The position numbers and the translations under genes were made by a program. From Herbaspirillum sp. GW103 (GTDB lineage Bacteria > Pseudomonadota > Gammaproteobacteria > Burkholderiales > Burkholderiaceae_D): a stretch of DNA of 64,000 nt. The DNA is taken from NCBI RefSeq assembly GCF_000261365.1, contig NZ_AJVC01000003.1:1488001-1552000 (forward strand). Reading direction: 5' to 3'. Shown one piece after another: positions 43,511-52,673 of this stretch (positions are counted from its first letter, which is position 1; each line of letters begins with the position of its first letter). Below the pieces are notes generated by a model, which was given only the letters and a program-made list of their open reading frames with translations, was not told the DNA's origin and made no database searches.

Positions 43511-43882
43511 TCAGGGCTTGACGATATGCCAGACGTCCTTGAAATTGTCACCAGTGCGGTCACCCGGCTTCTTGTCGGCTTCGTACAGGTACAGCGGCTT
43601 GCCCTGGTAGGCCAGTTGGGCGCTGCCGTCGTCGCGCGTGACGGTGGAATACGGTGCGGCAGCCATGCCCATGGGCGCCACCGGCGGCCACAGCTTGGCA
43701 CAGGGGCCGTTGCAGACGCTCTTGCCGCTGTTGGCAGTGTCCTTGTCGAAGGTGTAGACGGTCATGCCCTTGGCATCGACCAGGATGCCATCCATGGTCT
43801 TGACACCGGCGCTCTGGGCCGAGGCGGTGAAGGAAACCGAAGCGCAGGCCAGGGCCAGCAGGGAGGTTGCGAGCAGTCTCAT
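43511..43882 (-). CDS. COG4315-type secreted protein (repeat lipoprotein-like)
   Basis: A 123-residue exported protein with signal peptide MRLLATSLLALACASVSFTA and then the family pattern GMTVYTFDKDTANSGKSVCN-GPCAKLWPP, a two-cysteine loop, and a second unit KPLYLYEADKKPGDRTGDNF. There is no lipobox cysteine right after the signal. Related proteins occur in operons with ECF sigma factors and are thought to act in the periplasm, function unknown. The gene leads the sigma/anti-sigma pair. Confidence 0.8.
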   Translation of the reverse strand: MRLLATSLLALACASVSFTASAQSAGVKTMDGILVDAKGMTVYTFDKDTANSGKSVCNGPCAKLWPPVAPMGMAAAPYSTVTRDDGSAQLAYQGKPLYLYEADKKPGDRTGDNFKDVWHIVKP

Positions 43883-43986
43883 GGTGTTTTTCCTTTTCGT
43901 GGTCGGGTTGCGCGGTGTGCCATACCCATGCCGACGTATACGGAAGGCGGCCCTGCTTTATTCCCGCCGCCAGGAAATATTTTTTG

Positions 43987-44433
43987 CTACCGCGTCACCG
44001 TCTCGCGCTGCATCGGCGCCAGCAGTGCCAGCAGTCGGTTCTGGGTACGCGAAGGGATGCCGTTCTTGTCCATCGACAATTGCAGATCCTCGACCAGGGC
44101 GTTGAAATCGGCATTGCTCAGTTTCAGGCCCTGGTGCACTTCGCGCATGGGGTCGCCGGTATAGACGCAGCCGCCACCGCTCAACTCACAGAACTGCTCC
44201 ACCAGCTTTTCCTTCACGCGCTTGATGTTGGAATGGTCGAAAGTATGCCGGATGCGGGCATCGGCCAGCATGTTGTCCATGAAGTCCTGTACCACCCGCT
44301 CGATCACGGGCAGGCCGCCGAGGGCGCGGAACAGGCTGTCATCGGCAGTGGCCGGACTCTGGGCCTGCGCCAGGCCCAGGGTACAGGCCAGGGCCAGTAC
44401 GGTGGCGGCCTGCTTCATTGCAAACTGGTTCAT
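43987..44433 (-). CDS. Exported truncated hemoglobin (group I-like)
   Basis: A 148-residue globin. After a probable signal peptide (MKQAATVLALACTLGLAQAQ) comes a 2-over-2 globin with LFRALGGLPVIERVVQDFMD, DHSNIKRVKEKLVEQFCELS and the heme-region GGGCVYTGDPMREVHQGLKL, where His in EVHQGL is the likely proximal ligand. Export to the periplasm is unusual for this class and suggests sensing or detoxification of O2, NO or peroxide outside the cytosol. I start it at MNQFAMKQ after GGGAGCAGCG; the longer upstream reading belongs to the next gene. Confidence 0.82.
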   Translation of the reverse strand: MNQFAMKQAATVLALACTLGLAQAQSPATADDSLFRALGGLPVIERVVQDFMDNMLADARIRHTFDHSNIKRVKEKLVEQFCELSGGGCVYTGDPMREVHQGLKLSNADFNALVEDLQLSMDKNGIPSRTQNRLLALLAPMQRETVTR

Positions 44434-44449
44434 CGCTGCTCCCGTGGGC

Positions 44450-45469
44450 TCAGAAACCGGCCTGCAGCGACAGATAGACGCCGCGTTGCCGCTTGGGGTT
44501 GTAGACGGTGATGTCACCCAGCGCCACGTAGGCCAGGGTCATCGACAGGTTCTTGCTGGGGAACCAGGCCAGGAAGGCGTCGTAGTAATCCTTCTCATGG
44601 TCGGCGGCCAGGTTGCGCGGCTTCATGCGGTACTCCACCCCCAGCGCCAGCTTGCGGTTGAGCAGGTAAGCCGCCGAGAACTCGCCCATGGCCTGATAGC
44701 GATCATTGAGGTCGCCCCCGAAACCGAGCAGCCCCATCTGGTTGGCCTTGGTCAGCCGCAGCGTGCCATTGAGCAACAGGCTCTGCGCCAGCAGGATCTT
44801 GGTGGCCGACACGTAATAATCGATGCCGCTGTTGCTGGCCGCGCCCAGTTGCTTCACGCTGGTCACCGAGCCCAGTCCGCCGATGCCGTTGTTGTGCTTG
44901 AACATGGCGCCCACGGCAATCTGTGGCAGCCAGCGGTCCTGGTCGTAGACGGCGTCGCCGGCCAGCTTGACCTTGATGCCGACGATGTCCTGGGTGATCC
45001 GGAGATCGGCCAGCGGCGCCAGGCTGCCATAGAGCTCCTGCTTGGCCAGCGACAGTTCCACCCGGTCCCGCAGACCCACGGCCACGCCATAGGACTTGAG
45101 TGTGTAGTCCTGGGTGGCCAGGTAGGTGTAATGGGCGTTGGCGCCATAGCTGTCGCGGGTGCCATAGCCGGTGATGAGCGCCCACGGCGTGAGCCCGCCA
45201 CCACCCGCACCCTCGACCTGGATCACGCCGCCGGTGGCGCTGAGCTTGCCCAGGTCGGGCATCCAGCGGGCGTTGTCCTGGGCGGCTGCCGACGCGGCCG
45301 TTGCCGCTCTCGCACCGTCGGTGGCAGCCGCGCTGCGCATGGCCTGCGCAGCCTTGCGCTGCTGGGCCTGCATCCAGGCCTCCCGCTGGGCATCACTGAT
45401 CTGCGCCATGGCCGGCACGGCCAGCGTCACCAGCAATGTGAACATGCCACTTTTGGCAATTTTCTTCAT
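44450..45469 (-). CDS. DUF3034-family outer-membrane-type protein
   Basis: A 339-residue exported protein with signal peptide MKKIAKSGMFTLLVTLAVPA (ending AMA), a short Gln/Ala-rich helical region, then repeated aromatic/glycine beta strands (VIQVEGAGGGGLTPWALITG, RVELSLAKQELYGSLAPLA) ending with an aromatic C-terminal residue (VYLSLQAGF), typical of outer membrane barrels. I recognise it as DUF3034. It lies between the GGDEF/EAL gene and the globin gene with short gaps (57 and 16 bp). Function unknown. Confidence 0.75.
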   Translation of the reverse strand: MKKIAKSGMFTLLVTLAVPAMAQISDAQREAWMQAQQRKAAQAMRSAAATDGARAATAASAAAQDNARWMPDLGKLSATGGVIQVEGAGGGGLTPWALITGYGTRDSYGANAHYTYLATQDYTLKSYGVAVGLRDRVELSLAKQELYGSLAPLADLRITQDIVGIKVKLAGDAVYDQDRWLPQIAVGAMFKHNNGIGGLGSVTSVKQLGAASNSGIDYYVSATKILLAQSLLLNGTLRLTKANQMGLLGFGGDLNDRYQAMGEFSAAYLLNRKLALGVEYRMKPRNLAADHEKDYYDAFLAWFPSKNLSMTLAYVALGDITVYNPKRQRGVYLSLQAGF

Positions 45470-45526
45470 ACTGCCCCCTGCCCCCTCTTGGTGATGCTTT
45501 GCTGGCGCGGCCCCCTGCGCCATCGT

Positions 45527-47917
45527 TCATATCGCGACGTTTTCCGACTGATCCAGCGCCTCCGGCGCCCGCCATTGCGGCAACCACTCCAGGAAGCGCT
45601 CCACCGGCATCGGCTTGCCCATGAAATACCCTTGCCCCTGGTCGCAGCCCATCTGCCGCAGCAGGAACCAGACCTCTTCGCTTTCCACGCCTTCGGCCAC
45701 CACCCGCAGGCCCAGGTTGTGCCCCAAGTCCACGGTGGAGCGCACGATCTTGGCATCGTCCTGGTCCTGCGCCATCTTCATGACGAAGGACTTGTCGATC
45801 TTCAGCTCATTGACCGGCAGACGCTTCAGGTAGGCCAGGGACGAATAGCCGGTGCCAAAGTCGTCGATGCTCAAGGCAAAGCCCATGTCCGCCAGCCGGT
45901 CCAGGGTGCCCTGGGCGCGGGCCGGGTCGTCCATGATGGCGCTTTCGGTGATCTCCAGGCACAGCGCGTCGGGTGTGAGGCGATGGCGTTCGAGGATGGC
46001 AGCAAAGGCGGCCGGCAGCTCCAGGTCCAGCAAGTCCCGCGTGGAAAGATTGACCGAAAACTTCAGACGCAGCCCCTGCGCGTGCAGGCGGGCCGACAGC
46101 TGCGCGACCTTTTCCATCATCCAGATGGTCAGCATGCGAATGAAACCGGTGGTCTCGGCAAAGGGAATGAAATTGTCCGGACCGATGAAGCCCTTCTCCG
46201 GATGCACCCAGCGCACCAGCGCCTCGCCGCCGACCACCGCACCGGTGGCCAGGTCCAGCTTGGGTTGCAGGTACAGCATGAATTCGTCGCGCTCCAGCGC
46301 GCGGCGCAGTTCGGACAGCAGCGAGAGGCTTTCCTGGCTGCTCTGGTCGATGGCCGGGTCATAGATCACCACGCCGCTGCCCTTGCGCTTGGCGGTGTAC
46401 ATGGCCACCTCCGCACGGCTGAGCAACACCTCGCTGCTTTCACCATGTGCGGGATAACCGGCCACGCCGATGCCGGCGCCCAGATCCACGGTCTGTTCCT
46501 GCAACGACAGCGGCTGTTCCAGCGCGCGCAGGATCTGCACGGCCTGGGCCAGCGCGCCGTCCAGGTCCACCCCCGGCAGCAGGATGGCGAATTCATCCCC
46601 GCCCAGGCGCGCCACCTTGGCCCCCGGATACTGCAATTGGGCGGCCAGGCGCACGGCCACCTGGCGCAGCAGGTCATCGCCGAAGCTGTGTCCCAGCACG
46701 TCATTGACCTGCTGGAAGCGGTCCAGGTCCATCATGAGAATGTGGCAGTGGGTGCCGGGCTGCGCCTGCGCCTGGCTGATCGCTTCCCTGAGCAGGTCGG
46801 AGAATTGCACCCGGTTGGGCAAACCGGTCAGCTGGTCCTGATAGGCCAGACGGCTGATCTTGAGTTCGCGGCTGGCGATTTCCGAGCGCATGGTTTCGAA
46901 GGCTGCGCCCAACCGGCCGATCTCGTCCTGGCGACGGATGTAGAGGCCTTCACCGTAATCGCCCTCGCCCAGCCGCTTGGCCACCGCCGCCAGGTCGCGC
47001 AGGGGACTGGTGATGCGACGCGCCATCACGGCACTGGCCACCGCCGCGCCCAGCACACCCAGCACGGTGATGCTGAGCAGGATCAGTTGCAGGCGCTGGT
47101 ACGGCGCCACGGCCTCGCTGACCGAGCGCTGCAATACCGCCACCGCTTCCTGGCCATTGCTGGCGCGGGCCAGCGGCAGCACGCGCGCACGATACTGGTT
47201 GCCATCGATCTGCAGGTCGGTGGCCCCGGCCTGGTCCATCGGCTGGCGGCTGGCCTGTGTGGCCATCATCTGCGCCTGCGGCCCGGGCAGGGAAGAAACA
47301 TCGGCCGTCCAGCCCGCATTGCCGCGCTGGCGTACCAGGATGGAGACCTGCAACTGCGACAGCGCGCGCATGTCGTTGACCAGACTGCGATCTACCGGGA
47401 AACCCATCACCACCCAGGCGATCGTGACCGGCGCCTTGATCGGAACGGCCACGATCTGGAACAGGCTGTCGCCAACCACCGCACTCTCGGCGGCGCCATT
47501 GCCGTTGCCGGCACGGCGCACCAGTTCGAGACTGCTGCGTTGCAGATCGGTATCGGGATAGTCGAGCGTGGAGGCGCGGATGAGACCATCGGTCCCCACC
47601 AGCATGCCCATGGAAGCGCCGATGCGCGCACCGTGATTGGCCAGTACCGAGGCGATGGTGGCGCGGTCATCGGTGCCGATGGCCTGGCGGAAACCGAAAT
47701 CCGAGGCCAGCAGTCGCGCACCCTGGGTCAGTTGCTGGGCGTTCTGATCCAGCAGACGCGTGAAGACACGCTCACCAACGACCAGCTCGTCGCTGATGGC
47801 ACTGCGTGCATTGCGATCAATGGCGGTTCGGATCGCCACGAAGCCGGCCAGTTGCACCACCACGATAAGGATGATGAACAGCGCGACAATCTTGCTTTCC
47901 AGACGGTAAAGACGCAC
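45527..47917 (-). CDS. Membrane GGDEF/EAL cyclic-di-GMP protein
   Basis: A 796-residue bifunctional-type signalling protein. TM1 lies at about residues 9-30, then a periplasmic sensory domain (Cache-like), TM2 near LILLSITVLGVLGAAVASAV, and a HAMP-like linker ITSPLRDLAAVAKRLGEGDY. The cyclase domain has GGDEF at residues 439-443 with intact active site, and the phosphodiesterase domain has EAL at 565-567 plus DFGTGYSSLAYLKRLPVNEL and EGVES. Both catalytic motifs look complete; which activity dominates is not knowable from sequence. Starts with GTG. Follows the cupredoxin-like gene by 58 bp. Confidence 0.93.
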   Translation of the reverse strand: MRLYRLESKIVALFIILIVVVQLAGFVAIRTAIDRNARSAISDELVVGERVFTRLLDQNAQQLTQGARLLASDFGFRQAIGTDDRATIASVLANHGARIGASMGMLVGTDGLIRASTLDYPDTDLQRSSLELVRRAGNGNGAAESAVVGDSLFQIVAVPIKAPVTIAWVVMGFPVDRSLVNDMRALSQLQVSILVRQRGNAGWTADVSSLPGPQAQMMATQASRQPMDQAGATDLQIDGNQYRARVLPLARASNGQEAVAVLQRSVSEAVAPYQRLQLILLSITVLGVLGAAVASAVMARRITSPLRDLAAVAKRLGEGDYGEGLYIRRQDEIGRLGAAFETMRSEIASRELKISRLAYQDQLTGLPNRVQFSDLLREAISQAQAQPGTHCHILMMDLDRFQQVNDVLGHSFGDDLLRQVAVRLAAQLQYPGAKVARLGGDEFAILLPGVDLDGALAQAVQILRALEQPLSLQEQTVDLGAGIGVAGYPAHGESSEVLLSRAEVAMYTAKRKGSGVVIYDPAIDQSSQESLSLLSELRRALERDEFMLYLQPKLDLATGAVVGGEALVRWVHPEKGFIGPDNFIPFAETTGFIRMLTIWMMEKVAQLSARLHAQGLRLKFSVNLSTRDLLDLELPAAFAAILERHRLTPDALCLEITESAIMDDPARAQGTLDRLADMGFALSIDDFGTGYSSLAYLKRLPVNELKIDKSFVMKMAQDQDDAKIVRSTVDLGHNLGLRVVAEGVESEEVWFLLRQMGCDQGQGYFMGKPMPVERFLEWLPQWRAPEALDQSENVAI

Positions 47918-47975
47918 CCCTGCCCCGTTTTCTCTAGTCTAGTAATGTTTCTGTCGATGCGCCGGACGGCCCGCC

Positions 47976-48602
47976 CTACAGCGGTACCGCCTTGACATTG
48001 AGTTTGATGGTAGCGCGGCCCTCGCCCTGCACTTCCAGCGGCTGCGCTACCGCGGCCTGGTTCGGCCCCATGGTGAAATACCAGGCCTTGAGCGCATAGC
48101 GCCCATTGGCGATACCCTCCAGCCGCACCATGCCGCTGCGGTCACTGACGCCGAAATACGGCGTATTGACCACCTGAACATACGCCACCATCTCATCGTG
48201 GATATTGCAGCCCAACACCACGGTACCGGCCTTGTCGAACATCACCGGGCTGCCGGGCACGCCCGAATACAGCTTCAGTTCGAAGGTCTTGGCCGGCGAA
48301 AAGGAATACACATGATGCCGCACGTTGTCATGATTGGGAAACAGGATCGGAGTCCCCGTCTGCACCACCGTGACCAGCGGAATGAAGGTCTTGTTCTTCT
48401 GCTCGATCTCCACCTGGTGCGGCGCCTTGGCCGATGACCCGCCGCCAGCCGGTTCGGCATAGACCACGGCGTTGGGAACGGGCTGGCCGGCGCTGTCGAG
48501 CACCTGTACCGAGACGGCAGCCTGGGCCGCACAGGCCCACGTACCGGCCCACAACAGGAAGGCAGTCAGGAGGGGGGCGCGGCGCATGTTTTTTTTCTGC
48601 AT
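47976..48602 (-). CDS. Cupredoxin-like exported protein (methylamine-utilization/plastocyanin type)
   Basis: A 208-residue exported protein with signal peptide (RAPLLTAFLLWAGTWACAAQ) followed by two parts: a CarboxypepD-like beta domain (VLDSAGQPVPNAVVYAEPAG) and a cupredoxin fold with the likely type 1 copper ligands in NHDNVRHHVYSF, GCNIHDEMVAYV (Cys, His, Met). Copper binding is inferred from that His/Cys/His/Met pattern. First gene of a seven-gene collinear set on the minus strand. The ATG MQKKN is chosen; another ATG five codons later is possible. Confidence 0.75.
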   Translation of the reverse strand: MQKKNMRRAPLLTAFLLWAGTWACAAQAAVSVQVLDSAGQPVPNAVVYAEPAGGGSSAKAPHQVEIEQKNKTFIPLVTVVQTGTPILFPNHDNVRHHVYSFSPAKTFELKLYSGVPGSPVMFDKAGTVVLGCNIHDEMVAYVQVVNTPYFGVSDRSGMVRLEGIANGRYALKAWYFTMGPNQAAVAQPLEVQGEGRATIKLNVKAVPL

Positions 48603-48882
48603 ATCGCTGTCACTGGAAAATTCGGGCAATGAAGGTCTCCGGCCAAGGACGCCGCCACAGCGCATCCCCCGGCATCACCTGCCCCTGCACTATACGGAAG
48701 CCCTGCGTGCTGCCTATCGGGAAGTTTCTGAATTGCCTGGCAACAACATCACGACATCCGCCTGCCGACCCTGCCACGACAGGCTGCACGGAGTGCAGTC
48801 AGGATCTTCATGTTGAACATTATGCACGTGAATTCGCGTACTGGAGCCCCTCTGCCCTCCAGCGCCGTCGAAGTCAGCGCAG

Positions 48883-49497
48883 TCAGGTCCGTGCGGCGGT
48901 CAGGTAACCGATCACGGCCGGCAGGATTTCGGTGCGCACGCTGGCCGGCGAAACCCCGCCGTAACCGGTCAGGACCACGGCCTTGATGAGCGCCTTCATC
49001 ATGCGCTGGACCACGAAGGTGGCCACATCCAGATCGGGCGGGGTGATGGTGGCCCGGTGCTTTTCCAGCACGCGGCGGATGGCCTCGAAGAAACCCTGGC
49101 GGATCTCCTGAGAGATCGGCAGATTGTAGGCCGGGAATTCCTCTTCGAGGATGCGATTGAGTTCCGGCTCCAGCAGGTGTGCCGCCACCAGTGCATTGAT
49201 GAGCTTCTCGAAGTCGCCCGAGAGCGTGCCGGAGGCGTCGATGTGGGCCACCACATCCTCGAACAGGCTCAGCATGCGGGTACTGTGCCGCTCGCGCAGC
49301 GCGAAGATCAGCGCATCCTTGTTGGGGAAATACTGGTACAGCGAACCGACGCTGATACCGGCCGATTCGGCCACGAGATTGGTATTGGTCTTGGCATAGC
49401 CACGCTCGACCAGCACGCGCGACATGGCATCGAGGATGGTATCGACCATCGCCCGCGAACGCGCCTGGCGAGGTTCTTTTCTGGGTTGCAGTTTCAT
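48883..49497 (-). CDS. TetR-family repressor of the efflux operon
   Basis: A 204-residue regulator. The N-terminal TetR helix-turn-helix covers about residues 12-60 (RQARSRAMVDTILDAMSRVL and AESAGISVGSLYQYFPNKDA), and the C-terminal ligand domain has no recognised substrate specificity. It is divergent from the EmrAB/OprM-type operon across a 262-bp region holding an inverted repeat, so it most likely represses that operon. The ATG was chosen just upstream of the conserved HTH; upstream sequence is intergenic and low in coding character. Confidence 0.88.
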   Translation of the reverse strand: MKLQPRKEPRQARSRAMVDTILDAMSRVLVERGYAKTNTNLVAESAGISVGSLYQYFPNKDALIFALRERHSTRMLSLFEDVVAHIDASGTLSGDFEKLINALVAAHLLEPELNRILEEEFPAYNLPISQEIRQGFFEAIRRVLEKHRATITPPDLDVATFVVQRMMKALIKAVVLTGYGGVSPASVRTEILPAVIGYLTAART

Positions 49498-49556
49498 TGG
49501 CAGCTTTGGTAAGGAATTCGCCCGCCCCCGACGCGAATTCACAACGTGAGTGATTG

Positions 49557-49581
49557 TTCGTATATCGAAGTATAATACGAA
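49557..49581. promoter_or_regulatory. Likely TetR operator
   Basis: Inverted repeat TTCGTAT-11 bp-ATACGAA in the AT-rich core of the divergent region (centre near 49569), between the TetR gene and the efflux operon, where a repressor could block both promoters. Binding by this TetR is inference. Confidence 0.55.
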
Positions 49582-49759
49582 AAATGAGTTTTTACTCGCC
49601 CGACCTGTGGATGGTACTCGTAAATCATTGCGAGCGCTTGCTGCGCCGTCTGCCTGGTCCGACGAGCCTGCGCGGGTGAGTGCCGGATGATTGGCACGGC
49701 ACACCTCGCAAAACTCGAAAAACAACTCGTATCGCCAAATACTCTTCGTGGAGAATTCT

Positions 49760-51259
49760 ATGCAACGCATCATCTCGCCCGCCTCCCGGCCGCGGGCGAA
49801 GGCGGCCAGCGCCCTGCTGGTGGCGCTGATCGGCGCCATCGGCCTGGCAGGCTGTGCCAGCTTCGAGGGCATCGGCAGCAACAAGCAGCTGGCCCGGGCA
49901 AGCGACTTCAGTACGGCGCGCAGCCTGTCCGATCCCAATCCCGGCGCCCCCGACGGGCAATGGCCGGGCAGTGACTGGGTACGTCAGTTTGGCGACGCCC
50001 AGCTCAACACCCTGATCGAGGAGGCCCTGGCCGCCAACCCCAGCCTGCAACAGGCGCGTGCACGCATCGGCGCGGCCGCCGCGCTGGCCGAGTCGCGCGG
50101 CGCCCCGCTGCTGCCGAACGTGGATGCGCAAGCCTCGGTCATCCGCAACCAGTTCTCCAGCACCTCGATCTATCCGTCGCCTTATGGCGGCAACTGGTTC
50201 AACGAGAAAAAGGCCGGCCTCAATGTCGGCTACGAGCTCGATCTCTGGAACAAGAACCAGGCCGCCCTGGAACAGGCCATTTCCAGCGAAAAAGCCGCCC
50301 AGGCCAGCGAGCAGGAAGCGCGCCTGGCGCTGACCGCCTCGATCGTCTCGGTCTACAGCCAGCTGGCGGCGCAATACGCCCTCCAGGATATCCTGCAACG
50401 CACCGTGCAACAGCGCAGCGCCCTGGAAAGCATCACCGCCGAGCGCGTCAAGACCGGTCTGGACAGCCAGATCGAACGCAACCAGTCGCGCGCCAGCAGT
50501 GCCGACGCCCGCGCCCAGCTGGAGCAAAGCGCCGGCCAGATCGTCCTGCTGCGCCAGCAGCTCGGCACCCTGAGCGGCAAGGGTCCGGACCGTGGCCTGC
50601 AACTGGCGCCGCCGTCGATGCAGAACCTGACCACGCCGGGCCTGCCGGCGGACCTGCCGCTGAACCTGCTGGGACGCCGCCCCGACATCGTCGCCGCGCG
50701 CTGGCAGGTGGAAGCCGCCAGCCGCGGCGTCGATGTCGCCAAGGCGCGCTTCTACCCGGACATCAACTTAAGCGCCATGATCGGCTTTGACAGCCTCATC
50801 GACAGCAACCCCTTCACCGCGGCCAGCAAGACCATCGCCTTCGGTCCGGCGCTCACGCTGCCAATCTTCGAGGGCGGCGCGCTGCGCGCCGGACTCAAGG
50901 GTGAATACGCCAACTACGAGCTGGCCGTGGCCACCTACAACAAGACCTTGAACGACGCCTATGCCGACGTGGCACGGCAGATCGCGGCGATCCACTCGAT
51001 CGAGCGTCAGCTGCCGATCCGTCGCGAAGCCCTGCAGGCCGCCGAACGCGCCTACGACCTGGCGCGCGAACGTTATCGCCTGGGCCTGGTGTCGCAGCTG
51101 ACGCTGCTGTCATCGGAAACCGGCGTCCTGGCCCAGCGCCAGTCACTGGTGGCCTTGCAAGCTCAGCGCCGCGACCAGCAGGTCGCACTCTACAAGGCCC
51201 TGGGCGGCGGTTTCGATGCCCAGCAGGCCGGACTGGCCGCAGGACCGCCCTCGCACTGA
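49760..51259 (+). CDS. OprM/NodT-type outer membrane efflux lipoprotein
   Basis: Outer membrane channel of a tripartite drug efflux pump. The 499-residue protein has a lipoprotein signal ending in the lipobox LAGC (IGAIGLAGCASFEGIGSN), then the two OEP repeats typical of TolC-like channels: ARIGAAAALAESRGAPLLPN and the second with DVAKARFYPDINLSAMIGF. The ATG follows GTGGAGAATTCT; a longer upstream reading would remove the lipobox from the N-terminus. First gene of the emrAB-type operon. Confidence 0.92.
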   Translation: MQRIISPASRPRAKAASALLVALIGAIGLAGCASFEGIGSNKQLARASDFSTARSLSDPNPGAPDGQWPGSDWVRQFGDAQLNTLIEEALAANPSLQQARARIGAAAALAESRGAPLLPNVDAQASVIRNQFSSTSIYPSPYGGNWFNEKKAGLNVGYELDLWNKNQAALEQAISSEKAAQASEQEARLALTASIVSVYSQLAAQYALQDILQRTVQQRSALESITAERVKTGLDSQIERNQSRASSADARAQLEQSAGQIVLLRQQLGTLSGKGPDRGLQLAPPSMQNLTTPGLPADLPLNLLGRRPDIVAARWQVEAASRGVDVAKARFYPDINLSAMIGFDSLIDSNPFTAASKTIAFGPALTLPIFEGGALRAGLKGEYANYELAVATYNKTLNDAYADVARQIAAIHSIERQLPIRREALQAAERAYDLARERYRLGLVSQLTLLSSETGVLAQRQSLVALQAQRRDQQVALYKALGGGFDAQQAGLAAGPPSH

Positions 51260-51344
51260 ACCTGCGCACCTGAGCACGCAAGCCATTGAATTGAACCCAG
51301 CCCGCCACCGGCTTCTCCACCCCGCCTGCCGGTGACCGGGACGG

Positions 51345-51363
51345 CCCCGCCTTCGCGGCGGGG
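51345..51363 (+). other. Intercistronic GC hairpin
   Basis: CCCCGCC/GGCGGGG with a 5-base loop between the outer membrane channel and EmrA-like genes. No T-run follows, so it is more likely an mRNA stability or attenuation element than a terminator. Confidence 0.35.
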
Positions 51364-51402
51364 CTGATCGACCGACTACAAAGAGATAGAACGGAGTCCT
51401 CC

Positions 51403-52623
51403 ATGAGTGACAGCACCACCCAACAAAACCCGCAAGCCAACGGCAATGGCAATGGCAAACGCAAGCGCCAGCTCATCCTGCTGACGCTGGCCTTGCTGCT
51501 CATTGCCGCTGCCTGCTTCCTGTACTGGTTCCTGCATGCGCGGTTTTATGAAGAGACCGATGACGCCTATGTCGGCGGCAACGTTGTCCAGATCTCCGCC
51601 CAGGTCGGCGGTACCGTCGTAGCCGTGAAGGCCGACGACACGCAGGTGGTCAAGGCCGGTCAGCAACTGGTGGCACTGGATGCGGCCGATACCAGGCTGG
51701 CGCTGGACCAGGCCGAGGCCGCACTGGCCCAGGCGGTGCGCCAGACGCGCCAGCTGTTCCTGAACAATGACACCCTGGCCGCCAACGTGGCCGCTGCCGA
51801 CAGCAACCTGGCCCGTGCCCGCGAGGACCTGCAGCGCCGCCAGGCCGGCCTGTCCTCCGGTGCGGTCTCGCAGGAAGACGTCTCGCACGCCCGCGATGCC
51901 GTCAAGAGCGCCGTGGCCGCGCTGGACCAGGCGCGTGCCGCTGCTGCGGCCAACCGTGCCCTGACCGATCACACCAGCGTGACCGAGCACCCCAACGTGC
52001 TGCAGGCTGCCACCGCCGTGCGCAATGCCTACCTGAACTACGCCCGTGTCAACATCGTGGCGCCGGTCTCGGGCTACGTCTCCAAGCGCTCGGTGCAGGT
52101 CGGCCAGCGTATCGCCGCCGGCAACCCGCTCATGGCCATCGTACCGCTGGAGCAGATCTGGATCGACGCCAACTTCAAGGAAGGCCAGTTGCAGCACATC
52201 CGCATCGGCCAGCCGGTGGAAGTGATCGCCGATGTCTACGGTTCCGGCGTCAAGTACAAGGGCACCGTGATCGGTTTCTCGGCCGGGACCGGTGGTGCCT
52301 TCTCGCTGTTGCCGGCGCAGAACGCCACCGGCAACTGGATCAAGGTGGTGCAGCGCGTACCGGTGCGCATTGCGCTGGACCCGGAACAGGTGCGCGCGCA
52401 TCCGCTGCGCATCGGCCTGTCCACGACCGCCACGGTAGACATCCATGGCGATGGCCGCGCGCTGGAAGCGGTGCCGACCGATTACCAGACCAAGGTCTAT
52501 GACGATCTGGGCAAACAGGCCGATGCCATCGTCGAGCGCATCATCAGCGACAACGCCGGCGCACTGGCGCAGGCGCGCAAGGGCAAGGCCGCCGCCGCAG
52601 CGGTGGCGGTGCCGCACACCTGA
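51403..52623 (+). CDS. emrA: EmrA/HlyD-type periplasmic adaptor of efflux pump
   Basis: Membrane fusion protein linking the inner membrane transporter to the outer membrane channel. 406 residues: a polar N-terminus, one transmembrane helix (LILLTLALLLIAAACFLYWF, about 24-43), the beta-barrel/lipoyl start FYEETDDAYVGGNVVQISAQ, a long coiled-coil hairpin (about 90-190) and VNIVAPVSGYVSKRSVQVGQ. This arrangement is typical of EmrA. The ATG is placed after CGGAGTCCTCC. The gene order OprM-type, emrA, emrB is common in beta-proteobacteria. Confidence 0.92.
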   Translation: MSDSTTQQNPQANGNGNGKRKRQLILLTLALLLIAAACFLYWFLHARFYEETDDAYVGGNVVQISAQVGGTVVAVKADDTQVVKAGQQLVALDAADTRLALDQAEAALAQAVRQTRQLFLNNDTLAANVAAADSNLARAREDLQRRQAGLSSGAVSQEDVSHARDAVKSAVAALDQARAAAAANRALTDHTSVTEHPNVLQAATAVRNAYLNYARVNIVAPVSGYVSKRSVQVGQRIAAGNPLMAIVPLEQIWIDANFKEGQLQHIRIGQPVEVIADVYGSGVKYKGTVIGFSAGTGGAFSLLPAQNATGNWIKVVQRVPVRIALDPEQVRAHPLRIGLSTTATVDIHGDGRALEAVPTDYQTKVYDDLGKQADAIVERIISDNAGALAQARKGKAAAAAVAVPHT

Positions 52624-52673
52624 GGCGATGCCGCTGTCCTCATCAGACCTCCACCGGACAATGATCAAGCCTT

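Noticed and set aside
44222..47995. A 1257-codon plus-strand open frame
   Set aside because: Antisense to the globin, DUF3034 and GGDEF/EAL genes, all of which have recognisable motifs; high-GC codon bias creates long empty frames.
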